From contig CP124529.1 in the NCBI GenBank assembly GCA_029953615.1, positions 3,534,501 to 3,598,500 of the forward strand: a stretch of 64,000 nt of DNA, in the 5' to 3' direction. A model generated the notes under the pieces. That model ran no database searches and was not told the origin of the DNA. It saw nothing but the letters and a program-made list of their open reading frames with translations. How positions within the stretch are numbered: the stretch's first letter is position 1; each line of letters starts with the position of its first letter. The position numbers were made by a program, and so were the translations under genes. The DNA comes from Pseudomonas putida (GTDB lineage Bacteria; Pseudomonadota; Gammaproteobacteria; Pseudomonadales; Pseudomonadaceae). This document shows positions 18,569 through 31,063 of the stretch, piece by piece.

Positions 18569-20071
18569 ATGAGCGACCTCAAGACCGAAGCGCAAGACCT
18601 GCAACAGGAAGAAAACGCCCTGATCGCCCTGCGCAAGGAAAAGCTTGCCGCCGAGCGCGCCAAGGGCAATGCCTTCCCCAATGACTTCCGTCGCGACAGC
18701 TACTGCAATGACCTGCAGAAGCAGTACGCGGACAAGACCAAGGAAGAACTGGAAGCAGCAGCGATTCCGGTCAAGGTTGCCGGCCGCATCATGCTCAACC
18801 GCGGCTCGTTCATGGTGATTCAGGACATGACCGGCCGTATCCAGGTCTACGTCAACCGCAAGACCTTGTCGGAAGAAACCCTGGCCGCGGTCAAGACCTG
18901 GGACCTGGGCGACATCATCAGCGCAGAAGGTACCTTGGCCCGTTCCGGCAAGGGCGACCTGTACGTCGAAATGACCAACGTGCGCCTGCTGACCAAGTCG
19001 CTGCGCCCGCTGCCCGACAAGCACCACGGCCTGACCGACACCGAGCAGCGCTACCGCCAGCGTTACGTCGACCTGATGGTCAACGAAGAGACCCGCCACA
19101 CTTTCCGTGTGCGTTCGCAGGTGATCTCGCACATCCGCAAGTTCCTCATCGAGCGCGACTTCCTCGAAGTCGAGACGCCGATGCTGCAGACCATTCCGGG
19201 CGGTGCTGCGGCCAAGCCGTTCGAAACCCACCACAATGCCCTGGACATGGCCATGTTCCTGCGTATTGCGCCGGAGCTGTACCTCAAGCGCCTGGTGGTT
19301 GGTGGCTTCGAGAAGGTGTTCGAAATCAACCGCAACTTCCGTAACGAAGGCGTTTCGACTCGTCACAACCCTGAATTCACCATGCTCGAGTTCTACCAGG
19401 CCTACGCCGACTACCGCGACAACATGGACCTCACCGAGGAACTGTTCCGCGAACTGGCGCAGCTGGTACTGGGCACTACCGACGTGCCGTACGGCGACAA
19501 GGTGTTCCACTTCGGTGAACCGTTCGCCCGCCTGTCGGTATTCGACTCGATCCTCAAGTACAACCCGGAGCTGACCGCTGCCGACCTGCAGGACGTCGAC
19601 CGCGCCCGCGAGATCGCCAAAAAGGCCGGCGCCAAGGTGCTGGGCCACGAAGGCCTGGGCAAGCTGCAGGTGATGATTTTCGAAGAGTTGGTCGAGCACA
19701 AGCTGGAGCAGCCGCACTTCATCACCGAGTACCCGTTCGAAGTGTCGCCGCTGGCCCGTCGCAACGACGAAAACCCGGCTGTTACCGACCGTTTCGAGCT
19801 GTTCATCGGTGGCCGCGAGATCGCCAACGCCTACTCCGAGCTCAACGATGCCGAAGACCAGGCCGAGCGCTTCCTGGCCCAGGTGGCCGAGAAGGACGCC
19901 GGTGACGACGAAGCCATGCACTACGACGCCGACTTCGTTCGTGCCCTGGAATACGGCATGCCGCCGACGGCAGGTGAAGGCATCGGTATCGACCGCCTGG
20001 TGATGCTGCTGACCAACTCGCCGTCGATCCGTGACGTAATCCTGTTCCCGCACATGCGTCCGCAGGCCTGA
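18569..20071 (+). CDS. lysS: Lysyl-tRNA synthetase (class II)
   Basis: Cytoplasmic class IIb aminoacyl-tRNA synthetase of 500 residues charging tRNA-Lys. An OB-fold anticodon-binding domain (about 60-170: [17 protein letters not shown]) is followed by the catalytic core with motif 1 ([10 protein letters not shown]), motif 2 ([18 protein letters not shown]) and motif 3 ([14 protein letters not shown]). Length matches the family. It forms a unit with prfB and ends at a strong terminator. Confidence 0.97.
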   Translation: MSDLKTEAQDLQQEENALIALRKEKLAAERAKGNAFPNDFRRDSYCNDLQKQYADKTKEELEAAAIPVKVAGRIMLNRGSFMVIQDMTGRIQVYVNRKTLSEETLAAVKTWDLGDIISAEGTLARSGKGDLYVEMTNVRLLTKSLRPLPDKHHGLTDTEQRYRQRYVDLMVNEETRHTFRVRSQVISHIRKFLIERDFLEVETPMLQTIPGGAAAKPFETHHNALDMAMFLRIAPELYLKRLVVGGFEKVFEINRNFRNEGVSTRHNPEFTMLEFYQAYADYRDNMDLTEELFRELAQLVLGTTDVPYGDKVFHFGEPFARLSVFDSILKYNPELTAADLQDVDRAREIAKKAGAKVLGHEGLGKLQVMIFEELVEHKLEQPHFITEYPFEVSPLARRNDENPAVTDRFELFIGGREIANAYSELNDAEDQAERFLAQVAEKDAGDDEAMHYDADFVRALEYGMPPTAGEGIGIDRLVMLLTNSPSIRDVILFPHMRPQA

Positions 20072-20083
20072 GTGAATTGAATG

Positions 20084-20108
20084 AGCCGCCTTTCGAGGCG
20101 GCTTTTTC
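20084..20108 (+). terminator. Rho-independent terminator after lysS
   Basis: AGCCGCC-TTTCGA-GGCGGCT hairpin (20084-20103) followed by a T run, 12 bases after the lysS stop. Confidence 0.9.
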
Positions 20109-20129
20109 TTGCCTGAAGCTTTATGTTGT

Positions 20130-20237
20130 CAGTGCCGGCCTCTTCGCGGGCGCGCCCGCTCCCACAGGGACCCCACAGGTCCTGACTGTTGTGGGAACCC
20201 TGTGGGAGCGGGCGCGCCCGCGAAGAGGCCGGCACTG
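20130..20237. repeat. REP inverted pair, long perfect arms
   Basis: Arms of about 40 bases (CAGTGCCGGCCTCTTCGCGG and complement) flank a short centre. It separates the lysS terminator from the TetR gene. Confidence 0.9.
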
Positions 20238-20265
20238 ACGAAACACTGTCCATGAGGTACCCCCC

Positions 20266-20982
20266 GTGACACCCGCAATGCCTCACCAGGGCGCCGCCGG
20301 CATCGCCACCGCCGTCGCCGAAAGCGTGCAATACCAAGGCCGCAAAACTGCCCGCCAGGGCAGCGAGCAGCGTCGCCAACTGATCCTCGACGCCGCCATG
20401 CGCATTGTCGTGCGCGACGGCGTACGCGGTGTGCGCCATCGCGCCGTGGCCGCCGAGGCCGGTGTGCCATTGTCGGCCACCACCTACTATTTCAAGGACA
20501 TCGAGGACCTGCTCACCGACACCTTCGCCCAGTACGTCGAGCGCAGTGCTGCCTACATGGCCAAGCTGTGGGCCAACACCGAGGTAGTATTGCGCCAGTT
20601 GCTGGCCCAGGGCGACGGCGGCCCGCAGGCACGGGCACGGCTGGCTGACGAGGTAGCGCGCATGACTGCCGACTACGTACAGCGGCAACTGCTGACCCGT
20701 CGCGACTTCCTGATGGCCGAGCAGGCCTTCCGCCAGGAAGCGCTGCTGTGCCCGCGCCTGGCCGAACTGGTGTGCGCCCATGAGCAGATCCTGCTGCATG
20801 GCACCCGGCAATTGCTGCAGGTGGTGGGCTCGCGGCAACCGGAGCAGGACGCCCAGATGTTGACGGCGATTATCGAGCAGATGGAATATCAGGGCCTGCT
20901 CAAGGATGCGAACGCGCAAGCCGATGGGCAGATGCTCGCTATGCTTAGCCGATACCTGCAGCTGGTGCTGGCGTCGGCCTGA
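20266..20982 (+). CDS. TetR/AcrR family transcriptional regulator
   Basis: Regulator of 238 residues. The HTH is at about residues 35-80 (LILDAAMRIVVRDGVRGVRH, AEAGVPLSATTYYFKDIEDL), followed by a helical ligand-binding domain rich in Gln and Arg. The start is GTG at 20266, with GAGG eight bases upstream; an ATG at 20278 is an alternative. A lipoprotein gene follows 30 bases later on the same strand and may be co-transcribed. Ligand and targets are unknown. Confidence 0.85.
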   Translation: MTPAMPHQGAAGIATAVAESVQYQGRKTARQGSEQRRQLILDAAMRIVVRDGVRGVRHRAVAAEAGVPLSATTYYFKDIEDLLTDTFAQYVERSAAYMAKLWANTEVVLRQLLAQGDGGPQARARLADEVARMTADYVQRQLLTRRDFLMAEQAFRQEALLCPRLAELVCAHEQILLHGTRQLLQVVGSRQPEQDAQMLTAIIEQMEYQGLLKDANAQADGQMLAMLSRYLQLVLASA

Positions 20983-21012
20983 GCCGAGACCGATTATTTC
21001 AAGGAGAACCTG

Positions 21013-21561
21013 ATGAAAGCCTGGCGTGTGGTGTTGTTGACTCTGTCATTCCTGCTGCTGGGCGGTTGTCTGGTGACCTTCCACGAGCCCTTGCCGAGCA
21101 ACCAGGCGGCGCCCAAGGCCCTGCTCGGCAAGTGGAACAGCAAGGACGCCTGGGGCGAGCCGCTGAAGCTGGTGATCAGCCGTAGCGGCGCCGATGCCTA
21201 CAAGGCGGTGGCCACGGCCAAGGGCAAGGCCCCTGAGGAATACGTGTTCACCGTCTCGCGCCACGGCAACCGCTGGTACCTGTCGGCCGGCGTGCCCAAG
21301 CGCCTGGGTGGCAACTTCCTTATCGGCGGTTTCGATATTGTCGATGGCAAGGAACTGGTGGTCTACAACCTGGATGTCGAGCAGGTGCAGCAGGCGGTGG
21401 ACAAGAAGGAGCTGACCGGGCGCAGCACCGAGGTGCCTGAAGACAACGGCGACGGCGTGCTGATCGACAGCCCGTCGGCGCGGGTGCTGGCGTACCTGGA
21501 CGACCCGGCCAATTCCGACCTGTTCGTTGAAGTGGCGCGGTTCCAGCGTTCCGGCAAGTAG
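21013..21561 (+). CDS. Putative lipoprotein
   Basis: Hypothetical lipoprotein of 182 residues with a signal peptide and lipobox LLGGC (Cys19). The mature part has a KWNSKDAWGEPLKLVIS segment and reads as a soluble beta-rich domain. AAGGAG lies a few bases before the ATG. Similar proteins occur across Pseudomonas as conserved hypotheticals. Probably envelope-located; no function assigned. Confidence 0.8.
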   Translation: MKAWRVVLLTLSFLLLGGCLVTFHEPLPSNQAAPKALLGKWNSKDAWGEPLKLVISRSGADAYKAVATAKGKAPEEYVFTVSRHGNRWYLSAGVPKRLGGNFLIGGFDIVDGKELVVYNLDVEQVQQAVDKKELTGRSTEVPEDNGDGVLIDSPSARVLAYLDDPANSDLFVEVARFQRSGK

Positions 21562-21568
21562 TTACCTA

Positions 21569-21670
21569 TGCCGGCTTCTTCGCGGGCTTGCCCGCTCCCA
21601 CAGGTACAGCGCTGCTCTCGACTGTGGCGCCGCTCCTGTGGGAGCGGGCAAGCCCGCGAAGAGGCCGGTG
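21569..21670. repeat. REP inverted pair
   Basis: Inverted REP units (CCGGCTTCTTCGCGGGCTTG and its complement) lie between the lipoprotein and the QEGLA gene. Confidence 0.88.
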
Positions 21671-21700
21671 CAGGTTTCTTGTACTAGTAAGGAGTCCCCG

Positions 21701-22978
21701 GTGGACGAATACCAGCAAACCATCCGTGCCCTGTCCGACCGCATTGTCGCGGCACAGACCCCGATCCGGGTCCTGGACGCGGTGAAGTGGGACGACAACA
21801 TCCGCCAGGGCTTCCTCAAGGCCAAGGGCAAGGAGCCGCCGGCCGTCGACCGTGGCTACTACCAGTCGCGCCCGCTGGCGTTCGACTCTGGTGCGGTCAA
21901 GGCCGAGTTCCAGGCCATTGAGCGCGACATCATTCGCCAGCTCGGCCAGTTCAACCCGGTCGGGCAGATCATGAAGCGCATGTGCCGCGAATACCGCATG
22001 GTGGTACGCATGCTCGAAGCACGCGGTACCGAGGACTTCGGCCTGATTTCCCAGGAGCTGTACGGCGCTGCCTCGGATGCCTTCCACGCCGGTGACCCGA
22101 CCCTGGCCGACCTCGGCCTGATGCTGTCGGACTACCTGAACAACATCGATGGTCGTGGTGACCTCAAGGACGAACCGAAGAACCTCACCGCCAAGGAGGC
22201 CGTGGAAATCCTCCAGCACCGGTTGAACAAGGTGTTCGGCGAGGCCGAGGAGACCATCCGGGTGTTCGAGTCCGACGGTATCGTCGCCGATGCCGCGGCC
22301 GGGGCCGACTACATCAAGGTGCGTGCCGACGCCATGTTCAATGCCCGCGACGTACGCGCCCTGGAGGTGCACGAAGGGCTGGTGCATGTCGGCACTACGC
22401 TCAACGGCCTGAATCAGCCTATCTGTACCTTCCTGGCCAAGGGCCCGCCCTCGTCGACGGTGACCCAGGAAGGCCTGGCCATTCTCATGGAGGTGATCGC
22501 CTTTGCCTCCTACCCCAGCCGGCTGCGCAAGCTCACCAACCGCACCCGCGCCATCCACATGGTCGAGGAGGGCGCCGATTTCATGCAGGTCTACAACTTC
22601 TTCCGCGAGCAGGGCTTCGAGATGGCGCAAAGCTACAGCAACGCCAGCCGGGTGTTCCGCGGGTCGGTGCCCAATGGCCTGCCATTTACCAAGGACTTGT
22701 CCTACCTCAAAGGCTTCATCATGGTTTACAACTACATTCAGTTGGCCGTGAAGAAAGGCAAGCTCGAACAGATCCCGTTGTTGTTCTGTGGCAAGACCAC
22801 CCTGGAAGACATGCGTACCTTGCGCCAGCTGGTCGAGGAAGGCCTGGTCGAGCCGCCCAAGTACCTGCCCGAACAGTTCCGCGACCTCAACGCGCTGTCG
22901 GCCTGGATGTGCTTCTCCAACTTCCTCAACCACCTGAGCCTGGATCGCATTGAAGCCGACTACGCGAACATTCTCTGA
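21701..22978 (+). CDS. QEGLA-motif (DUF1704) protein, putative zinc metallopeptidase
   Basis: Product of 425 residues in the family annotated as flavohemoglobin expression-modulating QEGLA protein (TIGR02421/DUF1704). An HExxxH motif (HEGLVH, residues 224-229) and the family Glu in TQEGLA (Glu257) are present, the arrangement of zinc ligands and catalytic Glu in the eukaryotic DUF1704 tubulin detyrosinase MATCAP. That makes a metallopeptidase role likely but its substrate is unknown. The start is GTG at 21701 with AAGGAG six bases upstream. The 3' end overlaps the next gene by 29 bases. Confidence 0.85.
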   Translation: MDEYQQTIRALSDRIVAAQTPIRVLDAVKWDDNIRQGFLKAKGKEPPAVDRGYYQSRPLAFDSGAVKAEFQAIERDIIRQLGQFNPVGQIMKRMCREYRMVVRMLEARGTEDFGLISQELYGAASDAFHAGDPTLADLGLMLSDYLNNIDGRGDLKDEPKNLTAKEAVEILQHRLNKVFGEAEETIRVFESDGIVADAAAGADYIKVRADAMFNARDVRALEVHEGLVHVGTTLNGLNQPICTFLAKGPPSSTVTQEGLAILMEVIAFASYPSRLRKLTNRTRAIHMVEEGADFMQVYNFFREQGFEMAQSYSNASRVFRGSVPNGLPFTKDLSYLKGFIMVYNYIQLAVKKGKLEQIPLLFCGKTTLEDMRTLRQLVEEGLVEPPKYLPEQFRDLNALSAWMCFSNFLNHLSLDRIEADYANIL

Positions 22979-23873
22979 CTGCTGCCGCCTGCTGGCCCTG
23001 GGTTTGATCCTGCTGGGCCTGGGCGGTTGCAGCAGCCTGCTGTTCTACCCCGAGCGTGGCCAGGCGTTCACGCCCGAGCGGGCCAGGCTCGAGTACCGCG
23101 ATGTCACCCTGACCGCGGCTGATGGCATCCGCCTGCATGGCTGGTGGTTGCCGGCCAAGGCCGGGGTCGAGGTCAAGGGCACGGTGCTGCACCTGCACGG
23201 CAATGGCGGCAACCTGCCTGGGCACCTGGGCGGAAGCTACTGGCTGCCGGAGCAGGGCTACCAGGTGTTGATGATCGATTACCGCGGCTATGGCCTGTCG
23301 CAGGGCGAGCCGAGCCTGCCGGAGGTGTACCAGGACATCGCCGCGGCCATGGTCTGGCTGGAGCAGGCGCCCGAGGTCAAGGGCAAGCCGCTGGTGCTGC
23401 TGGGACAGAGCCTTGGTGGAGCCATGGCCATTCACTACCTGGCGGCCCATCCGGAGCAGCGCCAGCGTTTCAGTGCCCTGGTGTTCGACGGTGTGCCGGC
23501 CAGTTACCGTGCGGTCGGGCGCTTTGCCCTCAGCACCTCGTGGATGACCTGGCCGCTGCAGGTGCCGCTGTCGTGGCTGGTGCCGGACGGCGATAGCGCG
23601 ATCCGCTCGATCGAGCAACTGAGCAGCCCGCCCAAGCTGTTCTTCCACAGCATCGACGATACCTTGGTGCCGATGGACAACGGCATCCGCCTGTACCAGC
23701 ACGCACCACCGCCGCGGGTGCTGCAACTGACCCGTGGTGGCCACGTGCAGACCTTCGCCGACCCGACCTGGCGCCAGGTGATGCTGCATTTCCTTGATGA
23801 CCCCAGCCATTTCAACGGCCTGCGGCGGCTGGCCGAAGTGCCCGATTACCCTGACGAGAAGAACAAGCAATGA
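22950..23873 (+). CDS. Alpha/beta hydrolase, lipoprotein
   Basis: Predicted serine hydrolase of 307 residues anchored as a lipoprotein: signal peptide with lipobox LGGC at Cys27. Nucleophile elbow GQSLGG, oxyanion HLHGNGGN and catalytic His in GGHVQTF are visible, as in the YfhR/BEM46-like group. The start appears to be TTG at 22950, inside the end of the QEGLA gene; no ATG gives a proper signal peptide. It overlaps the next small gene by four bases. Substrate unknown; envelope location is expected. Confidence 0.82.
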   Translation: MKPTTRTFSDCCRLLALGLILLGLGGCSSLLFYPERGQAFTPERARLEYRDVTLTAADGIRLHGWWLPAKAGVEVKGTVLHLHGNGGNLPGHLGGSYWLPEQGYQVLMIDYRGYGLSQGEPSLPEVYQDIAAAMVWLEQAPEVKGKPLVLLGQSLGGAMAIHYLAAHPEQRQRFSALVFDGVPASYRAVGRFALSTSWMTWPLQVPLSWLVPDGDSAIRSIEQLSSPPKLFFHSIDDTLVPMDNGIRLYQHAPPPRVLQLTRGGHVQTFADPTWRQVMLHFLDDPSHFNGLRRLAEVPDYPDEKNKQ

Positions 23874-24196
23874 GTGAAGAACGCAACGCCATCCCGCTGA
23901 TCCTGACCGGCGTCGGCAGCATCATCGTGACGGTGGGGGCCTTGTGGTACTACGGGTACCTGCATTTCGCCAAGCCCGAGGATGCCCTGTTGCTGCAGGA
24001 TTTCACCATGCTCAAGACTGTCCCCGGCGAGGACTACAAGGTCTCGCTGGACCCGGCGCCGCAAGTGGCCCAGTGCGTCGATGGCGTGCTGGTGCTGTTC
24101 GACACCCAGCAAAAAGGCCTTACCGGTGTGCTGGTGGACAACCGCAAGCGCGCGGTGCGCTGCATGGGTGAGGAAACCCCGCAGCAGGTGCAGTGA
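23870..24196 (+). CDS. Small membrane-anchored hypothetical protein
   Basis: Product of 108 residues with one N-terminal membrane span (about residues 8-28, PLILTGVGSIIVTVGALWYY) and a soluble C-terminal domain with two Cys. Starts inside the stop of the hydrolase gene (ATGA), so it is the third member of a translationally coupled group with the QEGLA protein and hydrolase. No family recognised. Confidence 0.75.
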   Translation: MSEERNAIPLILTGVGSIIVTVGALWYYGYLHFAKPEDALLLQDFTMLKTVPGEDYKVSLDPAPQVAQCVDGVLVLFDTQQKGLTGVLVDNRKRAVRCMGEETPQQVQ

Positions 24197-24210
24197 TCCT
24201 CGATCTTATT

Positions 24211-24304
24211 GCCTGTGCTGGCCCTTTCGCGGGCACGCCCGCTCCCACAGGTACTGCATGGCACCTGTGGGAGCGGGCGTGCCCGCGAAGAGGCCGGAAC
24301 AGGC
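24211..24304. repeat. REP inverted pair
   Basis: Inverted REP units with arms extending to GCCTGT/ACAGGC lie between convergent genes. Confidence 0.88.
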
Positions 24305-24310
24305 AAAAGA

Positions 24311-24335
24311 AAGCCCCGCTTCGATCGCGGGGCTT
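24311..24335 (-). terminator. Terminator for the OmpA-domain lipoprotein
   Basis: AAGCCCCGC hairpin with a seven-base loop; on the minus strand it is followed by TTTCTTTTG. It sits 19 bases past the stop of the OmpA-domain gene. Confidence 0.8.
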
Positions 24336-24354
24336 GTCGTTCAGCTAGCCAGCC

Positions 24355-25146
24355 TTACTGCTGTACCTGGCTCACCGAACGCGGCGCTACCGGCTGGTTG
24401 TCGTTGGAGATGGTCACCTCCACCCGACGGTTCTGCGCACGCCCCGAGTTGCTCGAGTTGTCCGCTACCGGGTACTCCTTGCCATAACCCTGGGAAACGA
24501 TACGCGCCGGGTCTACACCGGCACGCACCAAGGCCATGCGCACGCTGTTGGCGCGGCGTTCGGAGAGGGTCTGGTTGTAGTTGGCCGAGCCGACGCTGTC
24601 GGTGTAACCCTCGACGATCACCTTGCGCTCCGGATTTTCCTGGAGGAACTGCGCCAGCTTGGTGATGTTCGGGTAGGCGTTGCTCTTGAGCTCGGCCTTG
24701 TTGAAGTCGAACAGTACGTCGCCGAAGGTGACCAGCGTGCCGCGCTCGGTCTGCTTGGCGTTGAGGCTTTCCTGCAGCTTGGCGATCTGCGCGTCGCGGG
24801 CGTCCAGCTTGGCCTGGGCGCGCTGGGCCGAGGCGTTTTTCAGTTCGCCTTCGGCGGTGCGCAGGGCGATGGTCTGCTTGGCCACCTCGACGCGCTGGTT
24901 GGTCAGGTAGGCCAGCTGGTCGACCTTCTGCTCGTCTTCACGCTCCATGTAGGCCTTGTCGGCCTTGTTCAGCCAGTCTTGTGCGTCCTTGGTTTCCAGC
25001 GCCGCGACCTTGCTTGACTGTGGGTCGCTCTGCAGCGCGGAGAAGTTGCTGCGGGCCGCTTCCAGGTTGGCATTCGGGTCGTGCGAGCAGGCGACAAGGC
25101 CGACGCTCAGGGCCAGCAGGGCGGGAATCATGACGTGGTTGCGCAT
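24355..25146 (-). CDS. OmpA-domain lipoprotein
   Basis: Outer-membrane lipoprotein of 263 residues: lipobox LVAC at Cys20, a long helical, probably coiled-coil region (about 30-140; repeated Ala/Lys/Gln), then a C-terminal OmpA domain (VLFDFNKAELKSNAYPN, VEGYTDSVGSANYNQ, LSERRANSVR) that binds peptidoglycan. The start at 25146 is chosen because AAGGA lies eight bases upstream; a nearer ATG at 25155 would abut it. A second lipoprotein gene lies 50 bases upstream in the same direction, suggesting an operon and a joint envelope role. Confidence 0.88.
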   Translation of the reverse strand: MRNHVMIPALLALSVGLVACSHDPNANLEAARSNFSALQSDPQSSKVAALETKDAQDWLNKADKAYMEREDEQKVDQLAYLTNQRVEVAKQTIALRTAEGELKNASAQRAQAKLDARDAQIAKLQESLNAKQTERGTLVTFGDVLFDFNKAELKSNAYPNITKLAQFLQENPERKVIVEGYTDSVGSANYNQTLSERRANSVRMALVRAGVDPARIVSQGYGKEYPVADNSSNSGRAQNRRVEVTISNDNQPVAPRSVSQVQQ

Positions 25147-25196
25147 AGTGTTCATCCTTTGATCGTGTGCGAAGGCAGAGGTTGGCGGGGCGGGGC

Positions 25197-25610
25197 TCAC
25201 TGAGCGCTGCGCAGGCCTTCCTCACGTACGTCCTGAACACCCTGGCGGGCATCCTGCACGGCCTTCTGGGCCTTGGCCGCCTGTGCCTTGCGTTCGGCCA
25301 GGCGCGCGTCCCACTCGGCCTGCTCGGCCAGGCGCTTGGCTTCGTCATACTTCTTGTCATGCATGGCAATTTCGGCCTGCTTGAACTTGTCCTGGGCCGC
25401 TTTCATTTCCACGGCGGCGAACTCGGTGCCGCCAGCGCTGACGGCAGAGTTAACGGCGGACTGGGTGACTGCATACTGCTCGGTGGGCGGGTTGCCGGCA
25501 CAGCCGGCCAGGACCATGCTGCTGCCCAGAGCCAGCGCTGCCAGCTTGACCCCGCGCACATGAGTGGATAAGGGTTTGGAGAAGCGGGTGTTCTTGGTGG
25601 TCAGTTCCAT
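25197..25610 (-). CDS. DUF4398-like lipoprotein
   Basis: Lipoprotein of 137 residues with a long signal region and lipobox VLAGC (Cys37). The mature protein is an Ala/Lys/Glu/Gln-rich helix with KFKQAEIAMHDKKYDEAKRLAEQAEWDA split into heptad-like stretches, as in DUF4398 proteins that usually sit beside OmpA-domain lipoproteins. AGGAG lies eight bases before the ATG. Expected partner of the downstream OmpA protein at the cell wall; function unproven. Confidence 0.8.
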   Translation of the reverse strand: MELTTKNTRFSKPLSTHVRGVKLAALALGSSMVLAGCAGNPPTEQYAVTQSAVNSAVSAGGTEFAAVEMKAAQDKFKQAEIAMHDKKYDEAKRLAEQAEWDARLAERKAQAAKAQKAVQDARQGVQDVREEGLRSAQ

Positions 25611-25849
25611 TGGATCACTCCTGTTTACGACGTTGTCCGTAGCAGTCCATCGCTCGTTCCCTGACACGTGCGCGCGCTTCAGCTCAACGGTGCACAACGA
25701 CAGGTGTGCAGGGTTTTAGCGTGATGGCTATTGGCTGTGACTGACGCATTTTCCGGATAGTTCAGAAAAAAATGCCCCGAGCAGACAACTATTTCTGACT
25801 GATCGGTCAGTGCGACTTGCCTGGAACTTTTGTGGGGTGCAGAGGTACT

Positions 25850-25870
25850 CCGGGCCGTTCCCAGGCCCGG
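25850..25870 (-). terminator. Possible terminator hairpin
   Basis: CCGGGCC-GTTCCCA-GGCCCGG, a perfect seven-base stem, lies just downstream of the following minus-strand gene. No T run is seen, so intrinsic termination is uncertain. The rest of the 277-bp gap (25611-25887) shows no gene. Confidence 0.4.
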
Positions 25871-25887
25871 AAAGGTGGGGCGGTGGG

Positions 25888-26232
25888 TTACTTCTCGCTG
25901 TCGGCTGCGGGATTGCTGAGGGCGTGCAGATGCTGTCGCGACAGTGACAGGAAGCGCGGAGTAGGGCCGATGTCCTCGTACAGCGGGTCGCCTTCCTCGT
26001 CGGTGGCGATGACCTGGCGGCCCTGCACATAGGGGAAGCTGGCTTCCAGTTCCTCGAGGGCTGCCGCGACCAGTTCACCGAGCAGTTCCTCGGCGGTGCG
26101 CTTGGGGTACATGTCGATCAGCGCGGCCAGGCGCGCTTCTGACTCCAGGTCCAGGTGCAGGACATGGCTGGTGGGGCTGAGGGTACCGGCGGCATTCTGT
26201 TCCCAATGCTGGGCGAGTTCACGGATTTTCAT
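25888..26232 (-). CDS. Small conserved Pseudomonas protein
   Basis: Cytoplasmic protein of 114 residues, acidic, no signal peptide. The middle (ARLAALIDMYPKRTAEELLG) resembles a ribbon-helix-helix-like or short helical domain, and a conserved PYVQGRQVIATDEEGDPLYED segment follows. Orthologues sit next to ppc in other Pseudomonas and are sometimes labelled type 1 pili tip component or pilin assembly protein, for which no support is visible here. Divergent from ppc. Confidence 0.7.
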   Translation of the reverse strand: MKIRELAQHWEQNAAGTLSPTSHVLHLDLESEARLAALIDMYPKRTAEELLGELVAAALEELEASFPYVQGRQVIATDEEGDPLYEDIGPTPRFLSLSRQHLHALSNPAADSEK

Positions 26233-26365
26233 GATGACCTCTGTTGATGCCTGAAATGGCTGCATTGCATGGACGTGTCGTGCTTTCACTTTAGTTGGCT
26301 TTGGCCGATCACGGCTTGCCATCGACGCCCGCCTGTGGGCACTCTTGCCAGGTATGCCGAAACCT

Positions 26366-26452
26366 CTGTGGGAGCGGGCGTGCCCGCGAACACCGGCAAC
26401 GCCGGTGCCAGGCACCGCGCTGGATGCTTCGCGGGCACGCCCGCTCCCACAA
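26366..26452. repeat. REP inverted pair
   Basis: Inverted REP units flank a CACCGGCAACGCCGGTG palindrome in the divergent gap upstream of ppc. Confidence 0.88.
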
Positions 26453-26512
26453 GGGATCGTATAGAGGCTTAAAGGGATGTAGTGCGCCAGAGCCGCGCCG
26501 GAGAGAGGGCCA

Positions 26513-29141
<2,629 letters not shown>

Positions 29142-29167
29142 GGGTAGGCCCGAAGCGTCCCGGGTGA

Positions 29168-30049
<882 letters not shown>

Positions 30050-30070
30050 TCCAGCGCCTGGAGCACCTCG

Positions 30071-30100
30071 ACAACGGCCCGCTTGCGGGCCGTTGTCGTT
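30071..30100 (+). terminator. Terminator after adk
   Basis: ACAACGGCCC-GCTTGC-GGGCCGTTGT perfect ten-base stem followed by CGTTT, 22 bases after the stop. Confidence 0.85.
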
Positions 30101-30214
30101 TGTGGGGCGCGGCATTGCGGCCCTGATGCGGCCTTTGTGGGAGCGGGCCAGTTCGCCATGTAGCGCATAATGGCCGCGCAGCGGCCCCTTCGGGACACAA
30201 CGCCGCCACTGCTC

Positions 30215-30220
30215 TATACT
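30215..30220 (+). promoter_or_regulatory. Putative -10 element of tsaB
   Basis: TATACT lies 37 bases before the tsaB ATG; the -35 region is not clear. Confidence 0.35.
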
Positions 30221-30257
30221 GCCGCTCTTTTCCCCCTAGTACCTGGATACCCGTTCG

Positions 30258-30932
30258 ATGACCACCCTCCTGGCCCTGGATACCGCCACCGAAGCCTGTT
30301 CCGTCGCACTGCTGCATGACGGCAAGGTAACCAGCCATTACGAGGTGATCCCGCGCATGCATGCCCAGAAGCTGCTGCCGATGATCAAGCAGCTGTTGGC
30401 CGAGTCCGGCGTGCCGCTGAGCGCGCTGGATGCCATCGCCTTTGGTCGTGGCCCGGGCGCGTTCACCGGTGTGCGCATTGCCATCGGTGTGGTTCAGGGC
30501 CTGGCCTTCGCTCTGGAGCGCCCGGTGTTGCCGGTGTCCAACCTGGCCGCACTGGCCCAGGGCGCGCTGCGCGAACAGGGTGTGCAGCAAGTGGCGGCCG
30601 CCATTGATGCGCGCATGGATGAAGTCTATTGGGGCTGTTACCAGGCCAGCGAAGGTGAAATGCGCCTGGTCGGCCAGGAGGCGGTGCTGCCGCCCGAGCA
30701 GGTGGCGCTGCCGGCGGACAGCGCTGGCGCGTGGTTCGGTGCCGGTACCGGTTGGGGCTATGCCGAGCGCCTGGCGGTGCAGGTGGCGGCCAGCAATGCC
30801 AGTGCCTTGCCCAACGCCTTGGACATCCTCAACCTGGCCGGCTTTGCCTGGGCACGCGGCGAGGCGATCGTTGCCGAACAGGCGCAACCGGTCTACCTGC
30901 GCGATAATGTAGCGACACCCAAGAAGCGCTGA
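30258..30932 (+). CDS. tsaB: tRNA N6-adenosine threonylcarbamoyltransferase complex subunit TsaB
   Basis: Scaffold protein of the TsaBDE complex that makes t6A37 in tRNAs reading ANN codons. The ASKHA-fold N-terminus (LALDTATEACSVAL) and the conserved RGPGAFTGVRIAIGVVQGLA region are present. 224 residues, normal length. The downstream small gene begins 131 bases later. Essential in most bacteria. Confidence 0.95.
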   Translation: MTTLLALDTATEACSVALLHDGKVTSHYEVIPRMHAQKLLPMIKQLLAESGVPLSALDAIAFGRGPGAFTGVRIAIGVVQGLAFALERPVLPVSNLAALAQGALREQGVQQVAAAIDARMDEVYWGCYQASEGEMRLVGQEAVLPPEQVALPADSAGAWFGAGTGWGYAERLAVQVAASNASALPNALDILNLAGFAWARGEAIVAEQAQPVYLRDNVATPKKR

Positions 30933-31063
30933 GTGCTGTTGGTCGTTTATCGCCGCTGACACTAAAACCTTTTGCGTGATCTGTGGTCCAGTTATCACAC
31001 GAGCATTAGCGATGAAACCCTGATGCTGCTAAATTGCCATCATCGGTCCTGAGTGCTCATGCC

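Noticed and set aside
17417..20053. Long open frame (878 codons) on the minus strand opposite prfB-lysS
   Set aside because: It is antisense to two essential genes and its protein is low-complexity, as expected from high-GC codon bias.
22950..22978. Overlap of QEGLA and hydrolase genes as a frameshift fusion
   Set aside because: Each protein has a complete family end and start (signal peptide and lipobox), so this is overlap, not a broken single gene.
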